Source: AP-15 sp963788085
Lineage (GTDB): Bacteria; Pseudomonadota; Alphaproteobacteria; ATCC43930; CGMCC-115725
Length of the DNA stretch: 64,000 bases
Assembly (NCBI GenBank): GCA_963788085.1
Contig: CAWBFS010000007.1
Coordinates: 62,001 to 126,000 of the forward strand
Reading direction: 5' to 3'
Part shown: positions 1 through 8,981 of the stretch, one piece after another
How the letters are laid out: each line of letters begins with the position of its first letter
Numbering within the stretch: position 1 is the first letter of the stretch
Made by a program: the position numbers and the translations under genes
Notes under the pieces: generated by a model
Told to the model about the DNA's origin: nothing
The model's database searches: none
What the model saw: only the letters and a program-made list of their open reading frames with translations

Positions 1-1
1 C

Positions 2-580
2 GGCGCCGAGCACTTTCTTTCGCAAGCCCGCGATTGGATCGCCGTGCTTGATCGGCATTATTGGGACGAGGCGGGGGGCGCCTATTTCTTTGCTGCCAAG
101 GACACCGAGGGACTGATCGCCCGAGCCAAAACCGCTGCAGATTCTGCCGTCCCCGCAGGCAACGGCACTCTGGTTGGGGTGCTGACCCGGCTGGCGATCC
201 TGACCGGCGAAGAAGCCTATGTTCGCCGCGCCGAGGCGATCATCGAGACCTTCTCCGGCGAAGTCCCGCGCAACTTCTTTCCGCTCGCAACATTGCTCAA
301 CAATGTTGAACTCCTCGAAAAACCGCTCCAGATCGTCGTCGTCGGAGAGAATGACGACCCGTCATTCCAATCTCTGCTCCGCGCCGTCTACGGTGTTTCG
401 TTACCGAACCGGATTGTTCTCGGCTTGTCGCCTAACGGCTCGCTCCCCCCGGGGCATCCCGCGGGCGGGAAGGGCTTGGTCGATGGAAGACCCGCCGCCT
501 ATGTCTGCGAGGGGCAGGTGTGCTCGCTGCCTATCACTGACGCGGAGAGTTTGCTCGAAAGTCTCGTGCGAGTGCGCTAG
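2..580 (+). CDS. C-terminal part of DUF255 (YyaL/spermatogenesis-associated protein 20-like) protein, 5' truncated by window
   Basis: The frame is open from the first bases of the window, so the start and the expected N-terminal thioredoxin-like domain lie outside. The visible 190 or so residues resemble the C-terminal part of the YyaL/DUF255 family: an alpha-helical toroid segment (LDRHYWDEAGGAYFF, then TRLAILTGEEAYVRRAE) followed by the short alpha/beta tail ending in an 'AYVCEGQVCSLPITD' type segment, typical of the family. The biochemical role of this family is not settled. It ends 32 bases before the next gene on the same strand. Confidence is good for family, low for function. Confidence 0.8.
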   Translation, partial: GAEHFLSQARDWIAVLDRHYWDEAGGAYFFAAKDTEGLIARAKTAADSAVPAGNGTLVGVLTRLAILTGEEAYVRRAEAIIETFSGEVPRNFFPLATLLNNVELLEKPLQIVVVGENDDPSFQSLLRAVYGVSLPNRIVLGLSPNGSLPPGHPAGGKGLVDGRPAAYVCEGQVCSLPITDAESLLESLVRVR

Positions 581-612
581 CGTCCCCCCTCTGCAAACTC
601 GAAAGGCAAGTC

Positions 613-1587
613 ATGGCGCACGCGATTCGTTTCGAGAAATCCGGCGGCCCCGATGTCCTGTCGTGGCAGCAGGTCGAGGTGGGCAAACCCGGTCAGGGCC
701 AGGTCCGCCTTCGCCATACTGCGGTTGGCCTCAATTACATCGACACCTATCAGCGCAGCGGGCTCTATCCGATGCCGATGCCGAGCGGGCTCGGCTCGGA
801 GGCGGCGGGTGTCATCGAAGAAGTCGGAGCCGGCGTCTCCGGTCTGAAGCCCGGCGACCGGGTAGCTTATTCCGGTGGACCGATCGGCGCCTATGCCGAC
901 GAGCGTGTGATGCCGGCCGACCGGCTTGTCCCGCTGCCCGACGGCATCACGGACCAGCAAGCCGCCGCAATGATGCTGAAGGGCATGACCGCCTGGTATC
1001 TCGTCCGCCGCACCCATCCGGTGAAGCGCGGCGAGACGATCCTGATCCACGCCGCAGCGGGCGGGGTCGGCCTCATCGTCTGCCAATGGGCAAAGCATCT
1101 CGGCGCCACCGTCATCGGCACGGTCGGCGACGAGGAGAAGGCGGCGCTCGCCAAACAGAATGGCTGCGACTATCCGATCCTCTACAAACACGAGGATTTC
1201 GTCGCCAAGGTCAGCGAGTTGACCCAGGGCAAGAAATTGCCCGTCGTTTACGACTCGGTCGGAAAGGACACCTTCTACAAGTCTCTCGACTGCCTGGCGC
1301 CGCTCGGGCTGATGGTGTCGTTCGGCCAATCTTCGGGGGCGATCGGACCCGTCGACATCGGCATTCTCGCGGCTAAGGGCTCACTCTTCCTGACCCGGCC
1401 GACTTTGAATACCTACACGGCGAGCCGAGAGGATTTGCTGACCGCCGCGCGAGAGCTGTTCCAGGTGGTGCAGAGCGGGGCGGTGAAGTTGGCGATCAAC
1501 CAAACCTACCCGCTACGCGAAGCAGCTCGCGCCCATCGCGATCTCGAAGGCCGTAAAACCACGGGATCGACGGTGCTTACGGTTTAA
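613..1587 (+). CDS. qor: NADPH:quinone oxidoreductase, zinc-independent MDR family
   Basis: A 324-residue medium-chain dehydrogenase/reductase. The N-terminal GroES-like half contains the family pattern LNYIDTYQRSGLYP and a GLGSEAAGVIEEVG segment. The Rossmann half has HAAAGGVG around residues 147-154 for NADPH binding. There are no clustered zinc-binding cysteines, as expected for quinone oxidoreductases rather than alcohol dehydrogenases. It is predicted to reduce quinones in the cytosol with NADPH. The ATG is preceded by an AAAGGCAAG-type ribosome binding site. It converges with rho across a perfect hairpin. Confidence 0.93.
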   Translation: MAHAIRFEKSGGPDVLSWQQVEVGKPGQGQVRLRHTAVGLNYIDTYQRSGLYPMPMPSGLGSEAAGVIEEVGAGVSGLKPGDRVAYSGGPIGAYADERVMPADRLVPLPDGITDQQAAAMMLKGMTAWYLVRRTHPVKRGETILIHAAAGGVGLIVCQWAKHLGATVIGTVGDEEKAALAKQNGCDYPILYKHEDFVAKVSELTQGKKLPVVYDSVGKDTFYKSLDCLAPLGLMVSFGQSSGAIGPVDIGILAAKGSLFLTRPTLNTYTASREDLLTAARELFQVVQSGAVKLAINQTYPLREAARAHRDLEGRKTTGSTVLTV

Positions 1588-1627
1588 CGCGCGATCGGTC
1601 ATTCCGGCTCAGGTACCTCGACCCGAT

Positions 1628-1658
1628 CCGATGACCTCGGGACAGTCGAGGTCATCGG
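1628..1658. terminator. Convergent hairpin between qor and rho
   Basis: A perfect 12-base inverted repeat (arms 1628-1639 and 1647-1658, CCGATGACCTCG and its complement) encloses a 7-base loop. It sits between two convergent genes, where it could end transcription from both sides. There is no clear T-tract on either strand, so strict intrinsic termination is uncertain. Confidence 0.55.
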
Positions 1659-1687
1659 GCTGACGGGATCGCCGACTGACAACTTTG

Positions 1688-2944
1688 CTAAGTATTCATT
1701 GCGTCGAAGAATTCGGCGTTGCTCTTCGATTCCTTGAGCTTGTTGATCAGGAACTCGAGGCCATCGACAGTGCCCATCGGGGTCAAGACACGGCGCAATA
1801 CCCACATCTTCGACAGGACACCGCGATCGACCAGCAATTCCTCTTTGCGGGTGCCGGATTTGGTGATGTCGATCGACGGGAAGGTGCGCTTGTCGGCCAC
1901 CTTGCGGTCGAGAATGATTTCTGAATTGCCGGTGCCCTTGAACTCTTCGAAAATCACCTCGTCCATACGCGAGCCGGTGTCGATCAGCGCCGTCGCGATG
2001 ATCGTCAATGAGCCGCCTTCCTCGATGTTCCGGGCAGCACCGAAAAACCGTTTCGGGCGCTGCAATGCGTTGGCGTCGACGCCGCCGGTGAGCACTTTTC
2101 CGGAAGAGGGGACGACGGTGTTGTAGGCGCGCGCGAGGCGGGTGATCGAATCGAGCAGGATCACGACGTCCCGCTTGTGCTCGACGAGGCGCTTGGCCTT
2201 TTCGATCACCATCTCGGCGATCTGGACGTGGCGTTGGGCGGGCTCGTCGAAGGTCGAGCTGATGACTTCGCCCCGCACCGAGCGGGCCATGTCGGTCACC
2301 TCCTCGGGCCGCTCATCGATCAGCAGCACGATCAGGTAGACCTCCGGGTGGTTGGCCATGATCGCATGCGCGATGTTCTGCAGCATCACCGTCTTGCCGG
2401 CACGCGGCGGCGACACGATCAGCGCCCGCTGCCCTTTGCCGAGCGGCGTGATCAGGTCAATCACCCGCGTCGTCAGATCCTTACGCGTCGGGTCGTCGAA
2501 CTCCAGCCCGAGCTTCTCCTCGGGGTAGAGCGGCGTCAGATTGTCGAAGTTTATACGCTGCCGAAGGCGGTCGGGTTCGTCAAAGTTGATCGCGTTCACC
2601 TTGAGGAGCGCGAAGTAGCGTTCGCCGTCTCGCGGTGACCGGATCTGGCCTTCGACCGTATCGCCGGTCCGCAGGCCAAAGCGCCGGACCTGACTCGGGC
2701 TGACATAGATATCGTCCGGTCCGGGCAGGTAGTTGGCTTCGGGAGACCGCAGAAATCCGAAGCCGTCCGAGAGCACTTCGAGCACGCCGTCACCGGAAAT
2801 CGGCACGTCGTTTTCGGCTAGCTGCTTGAGAATCGCGAACAGCATGTCCTGCTTGCGCAGCGAGGACGCATTCTCGATTTCCAGCTCTTCGGCAAAGGCG
2901 AGGAGCTCTGCCGGGGTTTTACGCTTTAATTCCTGTAGATTCAT
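1688..2944 (-). CDS. rho: Transcription termination factor Rho
   Basis: A 418-residue protein of standard Rho length. It has the N-terminal Rho domain, the cold-shock-like primary RNA-binding site (DGFGFLR, residues 60-66), a Walker A PPRAGKT near 179-185, Walker B VILLDS near 261-266, and the Q/R-loop region with SGKVLTGGVD. Rho is a hexameric RNA-dependent ATPase that releases nascent RNA. It lies downstream of hemJ in the hemE-hemH-hemJ-rho order common in alphaproteobacteria, with a gap of about 210 bases that may hold its own promoter. No lesions were seen. Confidence 0.98.
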   Translation of the reverse strand: MNLQELKRKTPAELLAFAEELEIENASSLRKQDMLFAILKQLAENDVPISGDGVLEVLSDGFGFLRSPEANYLPGPDDIYVSPSQVRRFGLRTGDTVEGQIRSPRDGERYFALLKVNAINFDEPDRLRQRINFDNLTPLYPEEKLGLEFDDPTRKDLTTRVIDLITPLGKGQRALIVSPPRAGKTVMLQNIAHAIMANHPEVYLIVLLIDERPEEVTDMARSVRGEVISSTFDEPAQRHVQIAEMVIEKAKRLVEHKRDVVILLDSITRLARAYNTVVPSSGKVLTGGVDANALQRPKRFFGAARNIEEGGSLTIIATALIDTGSRMDEVIFEEFKGTGNSEIILDRKVADKRTFPSIDITKSGTRKEELLVDRGVLSKMWVLRRVLTPMGTVDGLEFLINKLKESKSNAEFFDAMNT

Positions 2945-3158
2945 AGGGTTCGTGTCGAGATGAGGACCAGGGCGCCTGTCGGGGCGGACTCCCGCTGAAA
3001 GAACGCTTCGAGCAGGGTCTTGGGTTCAGGCGAAGATGAACAGGGACTGGCAGAAAGAACCGATTACCGGCTCGGCAATCCCTTTATCCCGCTTGAGATA
3101 AGCCGGTCAAATGCGATTACAAGATCTCTGCTAATCAGAGAGCGCAGCGGAAACTGGG

Positions 3159-3608
3159 CTAGAACGGTTTGACCACAACGAGGATAGTGATCACGATAAG
3201 CGCCAAGGTGGGCAGCTCGTTGACCAAGCGGAAAAACCATGTCGAGTGGCGATTTTGGTCCGCCGAAAACTTGCCGCGCCAGCGAGCGAGCGCGAAATGA
3301 AACACGGTCAATCCCGCAACGAGAGCAAGTTTAATCCAAATCCAACCCATCCGCCAGTCTACTACCCCCGGTATTCCTGCGAGCATGAGCCCGAAGCCCC
3401 ATGTACCAAGCATTGCGGGGGTCATAATGCCGCGCAGCAGTCGGCGTTCCATGACCTTGAAGGTCTCCGATATCTCCGATTTGATCGGCGCCATCGAGTG
3501 ATAGACATAGAGGCGCGGCAAATAGAGTAGGCCGGCCATCCAGGCGACCATGCTCACGATGTGGAGTGACTTGATCCAGGGATAAGCTGCGGAAAGCCAC
3601 CCGATCAA
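3159..3608 (-). CDS. hemJ: Protoporphyrinogen IX oxidase HemJ
   Basis: A membrane protein of 149 residues if it starts at the TTG at 3608-3606, which overlaps the hemH stop. This start is chosen because the family begins directly with the segment Y-P-W-I-K-x-L-H-I; a longer open frame would add 23 basic residues of antisense character. The conserved early histidine (H16), AWMAGLLYLPRLYVYH and four hydrophobic helices fit HemJ (CopD/UPF0093 family), which oxidises protoporphyrinogen IX in the inner membrane. It follows ferrochelatase, so the two final haem steps are translationally coupled. Confidence 0.93.
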   Translation of the reverse strand: MIGWLSAAYPWIKSLHIVSMVAWMAGLLYLPRLYVYHSMAPIKSEISETFKVMERRLLRGIMTPAMLGTWGFGLMLAGIPGVVDWRMGWIWIKLALVAGLTVFHFALARWRGKFSADQNRHSTWFFRLVNELPTLALIVITILVVVKPF

Positions 3609-4621
3609 GCGGCCAGTCCGGGCATGGCGCAACGAGCGAAATCGAAAGCACAGCCGCCGACCCGATCCTCGCTGCAAGCACGGCGGACAAGCGTGGCGAG
3701 CGATCGGATGAAGCCCGGCTCAGTCCCGACCGTGGGAACCCGATGATACTCCGGCGTGCCCGAGGCCTTAGCCAGATCGCGGTAATCGAGGTCCAGCTCG
3801 ACCAAAGTTTCGGAATGCTCGGAAACAAAAGAGATTGGCGCCACGACGACAGGAACCCTGTCCCTACCCGCGCGGCGAATCTCGTCGTCGGTTGCCGGAC
3901 CGATCCATTCCAGCGGCCCGACCCGACTTTGATAGCAGACGGTCCAATCAAGATCCGGCCGATTTAGCGCGGCGGTCACGGCCGCGGCGGTTGTCTCGAC
4001 CTGGTTGGGGTAAGGATCACCAGCTTGGACGATCCTTTTCGGCAAGCCGTGGGCGGTGAGCAGCAGACGAGGCGGTTTTTCGTGACCGGCAGCCGCATCA
4101 AGCACCGGTCGGATCAGCCCGGCTATTGCTTCGACAAACCCCGGATCCGCGGGATAGCAGCACACAACCCTCGTTGGGCATTCAATCCCACGGCGTGTGG
4201 CCGAGGCACGCCAAGCGGCGAGCGACGAAGCCGTTGTCGTCGTCGAGAATTGTGGATACAGCGGCAGGCAAACGACTTCGGCCGCCGCCCAATCGGCGAC
4301 CTCTCGCGCGGTCTGCTCGCTAGTGGGGTCCCAATAGCGCATAGCGACAAAACACCTGTGCTCCGGCCCCAAAACTGCTTCGAGCGCTCTTGCCTGCGCC
4401 TCAGTATTGGCGAGCAGCGGCGACCCGCCGCCGAGCTTACTATAGATCTCCTGCGCTACCCGGCCTCGACGCCACGCGATAATGCGCGCCAGCGGCAGCC
4501 GAACGAGCGCAGGCAAACGAAGGATGGCAGGGTCGCTGAACAGGTTGAATAGAAAGGGCTGCACCGCTTCCAACCGGTCCGGACCCCCAAGGTTCATCAG
4601 CACGACCGCGGTACGCGCCAC
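3605..4621 (-). CDS. hemH: Ferrochelatase
   Basis: A 338-residue protein with a GTG start at 4621, two bases downstream of the hemE stop; an in-frame TTG at 4630 overlapping hemE is an alternative. It inserts Fe2+ into protoporphyrin IX. The N-terminus reads VVLMNLGGPD. The catalytic histidine lies in LLLTAHGLP (H191) and the acidic metal path in SFVSEHSETLVELD (E271), both as in known ferrochelatases. Length is normal. It sits between hemE and hemJ in an apparent operon. Confidence 0.96.
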   Translation of the reverse strand: MARTAVVLMNLGGPDRLEAVQPFLFNLFSDPAILRLPALVRLPLARIIAWRRGRVAQEIYSKLGGGSPLLANTEAQARALEAVLGPEHRCFVAMRYWDPTSEQTAREVADWAAAEVVCLPLYPQFSTTTTASSLAAWRASATRRGIECPTRVVCCYPADPGFVEAIAGLIRPVLDAAAGHEKPPRLLLTAHGLPKRIVQAGDPYPNQVETTAAAVTAALNRPDLDWTVCYQSRVGPLEWIGPATDDEIRRAGRDRVPVVVAPISFVSEHSETLVELDLDYRDLAKASGTPEYHRVPTVGTEPGFIRSLATLVRRACSEDRVGGCAFDFARCAMPGLAA

Positions 4622-4622
4622 G

Positions 4623-5669
4623 TCAGTCAACCATCGGTTCTGCCAGAAGGCGGGCGAGCGCCTGCACGTTTTCCGGCGGTGTTTCCGGCAGCACACCGTG
4701 GCCGAGATTGAAGATGTAGGGTCTCCGGCCGAGCATCTGGCGCAGTCCCCGCACTGCTTCTTCGAGAGCCGCCCCGCCGGCAATGAGCAGGACAGGATCG
4801 AGATTGCCCTGAACCGTCCCGTGCGGCTGCAGGGTTTGATGCGCATAGCCAAGCGGTACCGCTGTATCGATGCCGATCCCGTCGACTCCGGTGTCGCGAA
4901 GATAACGCTCATGCAGCATGCCGGCGCCGCGTGGAAAACCGATGACTGGATAGTTGGAAAAACGGAGTTTCAGCGCTGCTGCGATTCGTCTCGTCGGCTC
5001 GATCACCCAGCGCACGAAAGCCGGTTCGGGCAGGATCCCGGCCCAGCTGTCGAAGAGCTGCACCACCTCAACACCGGCCTCGATTTGGCCGGCCAGGTAC
5101 TCTATCGTGGCTTCGGCAAGCAAGTCGATCAGTGCGTCAAAGCCCTGAGGGTCGCGATAAGCCCAGGTCTTGATCCGGCGAAAATCGCGGCTCCCGCCGC
5201 CCTCGACCATGTAGGTCGCGACCGTCCAGGGCGCACCAGCAAAACCGATCAGTGTGGTGCGAGAATCTAGCGCATCTCTGACCCGCCGAGCCGTTTCGAA
5301 CACCGGGTCGAGAGAAGAACCGACACGGCCGGGGTCGAGCCTCGCCACCCCGGCAGGGTCGTCAATGCGCTCCAGTACCGGCCCTTCTCCCTCGTGATAG
5401 GCCAGCTTCTGCCCGAGAGCGTAGGGCAGCATCAGAATGTCCGAGAACAGGATGGCGCCATCCATGCCATATCGTCGGATCGGCTGTAGTGTCAGCTCGG
5501 CGGCGAGTTCCGGAGTGAGGCACAGCTCCACAAAGTCGTGTATTCGAGCCCGAACCTCTCGGTACTCGGGCAAGTAGCGTCCAGCCTGCCGCATCAGCCA
5601 CCATGGTGGGAGCGAAAGTGCTTCGCCCGCTAAAGCTCGCAGCAGAGGTTTTGCTGGCCCGGGCTGCAT
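4623..5669 (-). CDS. hemE: Uroporphyrinogen decarboxylase
   Basis: A 348-residue protein that converts uroporphyrinogen III to coproporphyrinogen III. Diagnostic motifs are RQAGRYLPEYR (residues 27-37), the catalytic aspartate in AILFSDIL (D77) and FNLGHGVLPETPP near the C-terminus. The ATG is preceded by a purine-rich GGGAAGGAAGG stretch. It is the first gene of the leftward hemE-hemH-hemJ-rho group, and its upstream region is the candidate replication origin, the position hemE occupies in Caulobacter. Confidence 0.97.
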   Translation of the reverse strand: MQPGPAKPLLRALAGEALSLPPWWLMRQAGRYLPEYREVRARIHDFVELCLTPELAAELTLQPIRRYGMDGAILFSDILMLPYALGQKLAYHEGEGPVLERIDDPAGVARLDPGRVGSSLDPVFETARRVRDALDSRTTLIGFAGAPWTVATYMVEGGGSRDFRRIKTWAYRDPQGFDALIDLLAEATIEYLAGQIEAGVEVVQLFDSWAGILPEPAFVRWVIEPTRRIAAALKLRFSNYPVIGFPRGAGMLHERYLRDTGVDGIGIDTAVPLGYAHQTLQPHGTVQGNLDPVLLIAGGAALEEAVRGLRQMLGRRPYIFNLGHGVLPETPPENVQALARLLAEPMVD

Positions 5670-6073
5670 CGATGCACCGCCTTCCTTCCCTCACAGTTAG
5701 GTATAGTTAAGATAGTGGTGGATTGAGGATCCGTGTGGATAACGAGGATTGAATGTTTTCCTCGAAGCGTTACAGGGGCTGCGAGCACCCGAACGCCGAC
5801 CGTGGCGGATGTACATAACATTGTGACTTACTTTGCTCCGTGGCAGAAGCTGGTGCTGTGGTCGGAAAGAGAGTCGGGGATGACCACTACAGCCCATCTG
5901 CCCTATGCCCGATTTACCCAGCCTGGGAAAAGTCGATCGCCCGTGGCACAACAGATGGACGCACAGAGGCAAGCCGGGGAAAATCCGAAGATGGAGCGCC
6001 GTTCAACCGAGTTTTCCCACATTAGTCTCATAATGACCCACACCGTGCCGGGATAATTCGGGCAAGGCTTGCC
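5670..6073. other. oriC: Candidate chromosomal replication origin (oriC) between hemE and ppsR
   Basis: This 404-base non-coding gap separates leftward hemE from rightward ppsR. In Caulobacter crescentus and relatives the origin lies between hemE and the RP001-type (DUF299) gene, followed by maf, aroE, coaE and dnaQ, which is exactly the order here. The gap holds one perfect DnaA box (5734-5742) and weaker two-mismatch candidates near 6013-6021 and 6034-6042. Genes read away from it on both sides. GC skew could not be computed here. The gap must also contain the hemE and ppsR promoters. Confidence 0.55.
5734..5742 (-). promoter_or_regulatory. DnaA box
   Basis: TGTGGATAA on the plus strand, that is TTATCCACA on the minus strand, a perfect match to the bacterial DnaA-box consensus. 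It is the only perfect box found by eye in the hemE-ppsR gap. Confidence 0.65.
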
Positions 6074-6892
6074 GTGACCCGCTTTCACCTTCACCTCGTT
6101 TCCGATTCAACCGGAGAAACCGTACATTCGGTCGCTCGGGCCTGCCTTGTGCAGTTCGACGATGCTCAGGCGGTGGAGCATGTTTGGAGCATGGTGCGCA
6201 CCCGCAGCCAGATTGACCGGGTGGTAGCCGGAGTTGAAGCCAATCCTGGGGTTGTTCTGTTCACGATGGTCAACGACACTTTTCGTCAATTGTTGCAGGA
6301 GGGCTGCCGCCGGTTGCAGGTGCCGGCCATCCCGGTACTCGATCCGGTCATCGGAGCGCTGGCTTCCTATCTTCATCGGAAGAGCCGTGGGGTCCCGGGC
6401 AAACAGCATCTGCTCGACAGCGAGTATTTTGCGCGCATCGACGCGATCACCTTTGCCCTCAATCACGACGATGGGCAATCGAGTTGGGGTCTCAACGATG
6501 CCGATGTCTGTCTCGTCGGCGTGTCTCGTACCTCGAAGACGCCGACTTGTCTCTATCTCGCCAACCGGGGCATCAAGGCAGCCAATGTGCCTTATGTACC
6601 GAGAGTGCCGTTACCGCCGGAGCTGACCACAGCCGAGCACCCGTTGATCGTCGGACTGACTAACGATCCCGAGCGGCTGATCCAGCTGCGCCGTAACCGT
6701 TTGGACCTGCTGCATCATGACGGCGCGACCGAGTATACGGATATCGAGGCAGTCCGAGCCGAGGTGCGTGAGGCACGGCGAATATTCGCTCAAATGCATT
6801 GGCCGGTGATCGATGTGACACGCCGCTCGATCGAGGAGACGGCAGCGTCAGTCATGAAATTGCTCGCCCGCCGTCACGGCATGAATGACTGA
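6074..6892 (+). CDS. ppsR: Pyruvate phosphate dikinase/PEP synthase regulatory protein (DUF299 kinase-phosphorylase)
   Basis: A 272-residue protein with a GTG start preceded by AAGG. The family phosphorylates and dephosphorylates pyruvate phosphate dikinase or PEP synthase, using ADP as phosphate donor. The N-terminus FHLHLVSDSTGET and the nucleotide-binding loop GVSRTSKTPT (residues 149-158) are characteristic. It heads the rightward group at the presumed origin and overlaps maf by 8 bases. It corresponds by position to the RP001 gene used to define the Caulobacter origin. Which dikinase it controls is not visible here. Confidence 0.93.
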   Translation: MTRFHLHLVSDSTGETVHSVARACLVQFDDAQAVEHVWSMVRTRSQIDRVVAGVEANPGVVLFTMVNDTFRQLLQEGCRRLQVPAIPVLDPVIGALASYLHRKSRGVPGKQHLLDSEYFARIDAITFALNHDDGQSSWGLNDADVCLVGVSRTSKTPTCLYLANRGIKAANVPYVPRVPLPPELTTAEHPLIVGLTNDPERLIQLRRNRLDLLHHDGATEYTDIEAVRAEVREARRIFAQMHWPVIDVTRRSIEETAASVMKLLARRHGMND

Positions 6893-7484
6893 GGGTTTAG
6901 TCCTCGCTTCGGCCAGTACGGTGCGCGCGCGGCTACTCACCGCCGCTGGCCTGAGTTTCCGGATCAAACCGGCTGAGCTTGACGAAGGTTTCCTCAAACG
7001 GGCCTGCCGGGCAGAGGGGCGCGCTGCGGCCGACTGCACGCTCGCTCTTGCCGAGGCGAAAGCGCGCCAGGTTGCAGGGCGCTGTGGTCGAGCTATTGTC
7101 ATCGGTGCAGACCAGTTTCTGGTTTGCGGCGAGGTATGGTTCGATAAGCCCGCGAATCTCGGGCAGGTCCGTACCCAACTTCAGGCTTTGCGCGGCCGCA
7201 CTCACGAGCTTGTCACGGCAGTCTGCGCGGTTCAGGACGGATCGTGATTATGGCATGCCGTGAGGAGCCCGCGACTGACTATGCGGCATTTCACCGATGC
7301 CTTCCTCGATGACTATATTCCCGCCGCTGGACCAGACATTCTCGGATCGGTCGGCGCCTACCGGCTCGAGGGCAGAGGAGTACAGCTCTTTAAACATATC
7401 GAAGGAGATTATTTCACAATCCTTGGGCTGCCACTCCTGGAACTTCTCGGTTTTCTGAGAACGAAGGGCATCATCCTATCGTGA
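6885..7484 (+). pseudogene. maf: Maf-family nucleotide pyrophosphatase, interrupted by an in-frame TGA
   Basis: The first 120 codons give the Maf start (LVLASASTVRARLL, then the conserved acidic ELDE and IGADQ). An in-frame TGA at 7245-7247 then stops translation. The same frame continues without a shift as LWHAV...RLTMRHFTDAFLDDY...GSVGAYRLEG and ends with the family tail EGDYFTILGLPLLELLGFL at 7484. The joined protein of about 199 residues is a normal Maf length. The TGA replaces one residue at a variable position. It may be a true nonsense mutation, a base-call error or, less likely, read-through. Maf proteins hydrolyse non-canonical nucleoside triphosphates. Confidence 0.85.
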
Positions 7485-7524
7485 GCCTTCGCGAGAGGAG
7501 CCCTTTTAGCGTCGGGCATTGCCG

Positions 7525-8382
7525 ATGAAAATCGCCGGGACGACCCGGCTGGCGGGTATTATGGGCTGGCCCGTTGCCCATTCCCGATCACCGCTATTGC
7601 ATGGCTTCTGGCTGGACGAGACTGGGACCGATGGCGCTTATGTCCCGTTGCCGGTGAGACCGGAGCATATCGAGCAGGCGTTGCGCGCGCTGCCGATCCT
7701 AGGCTTTCGCGGTTGCAATCTGACGATACCGCACAAACAGGCTGCGCTCCGGATTGCTGACCGGGTCGAATCCTCGGCGCGTCGCATCGGTGCGGTGAAT
7801 ACGATTATCGTCGCGCCCGACGGAACGCTCGACGCGAGCAACACCGATGTGTTTGGATTTCGCGAGAACCTCCGAGAAGCAGTACCAGATTGGCAGCCGG
7901 CGGTGGGTCCAGCGGTAGTCCTCGGGGCGGGCGGATCGGCAAGGGCAGTGGTGGCGGCGTTGACGGATGCCGGAGCCACCGAGATCCGGATTGTCAATCG
8001 CACGCTCGCGCGCGCCAAGATCATGGCGCGCGATCTCGAGACGCCGGCGACGCGGATCACGGCCCATCCCTGGAGCGAGGCGAGCAATGTCCAGAGGCAT
8101 GCCGGGCTGCTCGTTAACACAACGAGCCTCGGCATGACCGGTGAACCGCCTCTCGTTCTTGATCTGTTGTTGCCGCCGACGGCCCCGGTCGTCGATATCG
8201 TGTACGTGCCGCTCGAAACGGATCTGCTGACCGCTGCTCGTCGGCGGGGAAACCCCGTTGTCGATGGCCTCGGCATGTTGCTGCATCAGGGCCGACCCGG
8301 ATTTGAAGCCTGGTTTGGCGCGTCGGTGCGGGTGACGCCGGAGTTGCGCGCGACGATCGTCGCGACCCTGGCGCCGCCTTGA
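7525..8382 (+). CDS. aroE: Shikimate dehydrogenase
   Basis: A 285-residue enzyme reducing 3-dehydroshikimate to shikimate with NADPH. The substrate-binding motif SRSPLLH starts at residue 20. The catalytic lysine is in NLTIPHKQ (K71) and the aspartate partner is D108 (SNTD). The nucleotide-binding loop VLGAGGSARAV follows. The start is taken at the ATG at 7525; a TTG two codons earlier is possible, and an in-frame stop lies just upstream. It lies between maf and coaE and its stop overlaps the coaE start. Confidence 0.96.
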   Translation: MKIAGTTRLAGIMGWPVAHSRSPLLHGFWLDETGTDGAYVPLPVRPEHIEQALRALPILGFRGCNLTIPHKQAALRIADRVESSARRIGAVNTIIVAPDGTLDASNTDVFGFRENLREAVPDWQPAVGPAVVLGAGGSARAVVAALTDAGATEIRIVNRTLARAKIMARDLETPATRITAHPWSEASNVQRHAGLLVNTTSLGMTGEPPLVLDLLLPPTAPVVDIVYVPLETDLLTAARRRGNPVVDGLGMLLHQGRPGFEAWFGASVRVTPELRATIVATLAPP

Positions 8383-8981
8383 TTGTTCTCGGCCTTACCG
8401 GCTCGATCGGCATGGGCAAGAGCACCGCCGCGGCGATGCTGCGGCGCCTCGGAGTGCCGCTGTTCGATGCGGATCTGATGGTTCACCGACTGCTGGAGCC
8501 GTCCGGGGCTGCCGTTCCGGCCGTTTCTGCCGTGTTTCCTGGTGTCAAGACAGAGGCCGGCGGTATTGATCGGGTGCTGCTCGGGGAACGGGTTTTCACT
8601 GATCTCGCGGCGCTGAAGCAGCTCGAAGCAATACTTCACCCGATGGTGGCCGCCGAGGAGAGGCGGTTTCGCGCTCGGTCGCGTGCCCGGCGGGTACCGC
8701 TGGCCGTGCTCGACATACCCCTCCTATTTGAAACCGGCGCCGAGCGCCGGTGCGATTATGTGCTCGTCGTTTCGGCCCCCGCCCTCGTGCAGCGGCAGCG
8801 CGTCATGCGGCGGCCCGGGATGACCGAGATTCGCCTTGACGCCATTCTGCGAAAACAGGTTCCGGATCATCGGAAGCGGCAACGCGCTGATTTCGTGGTG
8901 CCGACCGGGGCGGGCCGCGGCCTGACCTTGCGGCGTTTGAAGGCGATCGTCAGACTCCTCCGGAAACGGGGGAGAGGGTAA
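8379..8981 (+). CDS. coaE: Dephospho-CoA kinase
   Basis: A 200-residue kinase that completes coenzyme A synthesis. The P-loop GSIGMGKST is at residues 8-16, followed by FDADLMVHRL, and the family segment DIPLLFETGAERRCDYVLVV. The TTG start overlaps the aroE stop (TTGA), which supports translational coupling. The length matches the family. dnaQ starts immediately after its stop codon. Confidence 0.95.
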   Translation: MIVLGLTGSIGMGKSTAAAMLRRLGVPLFDADLMVHRLLEPSGAAVPAVSAVFPGVKTEAGGIDRVLLGERVFTDLAALKQLEAILHPMVAAEERRFRARSRARRVPLAVLDIPLLFETGAERRCDYVLVVSAPALVQRQRVMRRPGMTEIRLDAILRKQVPDHRKRQRADFVVPTGAGRGLTLRRLKAIVRLLRKRGRG

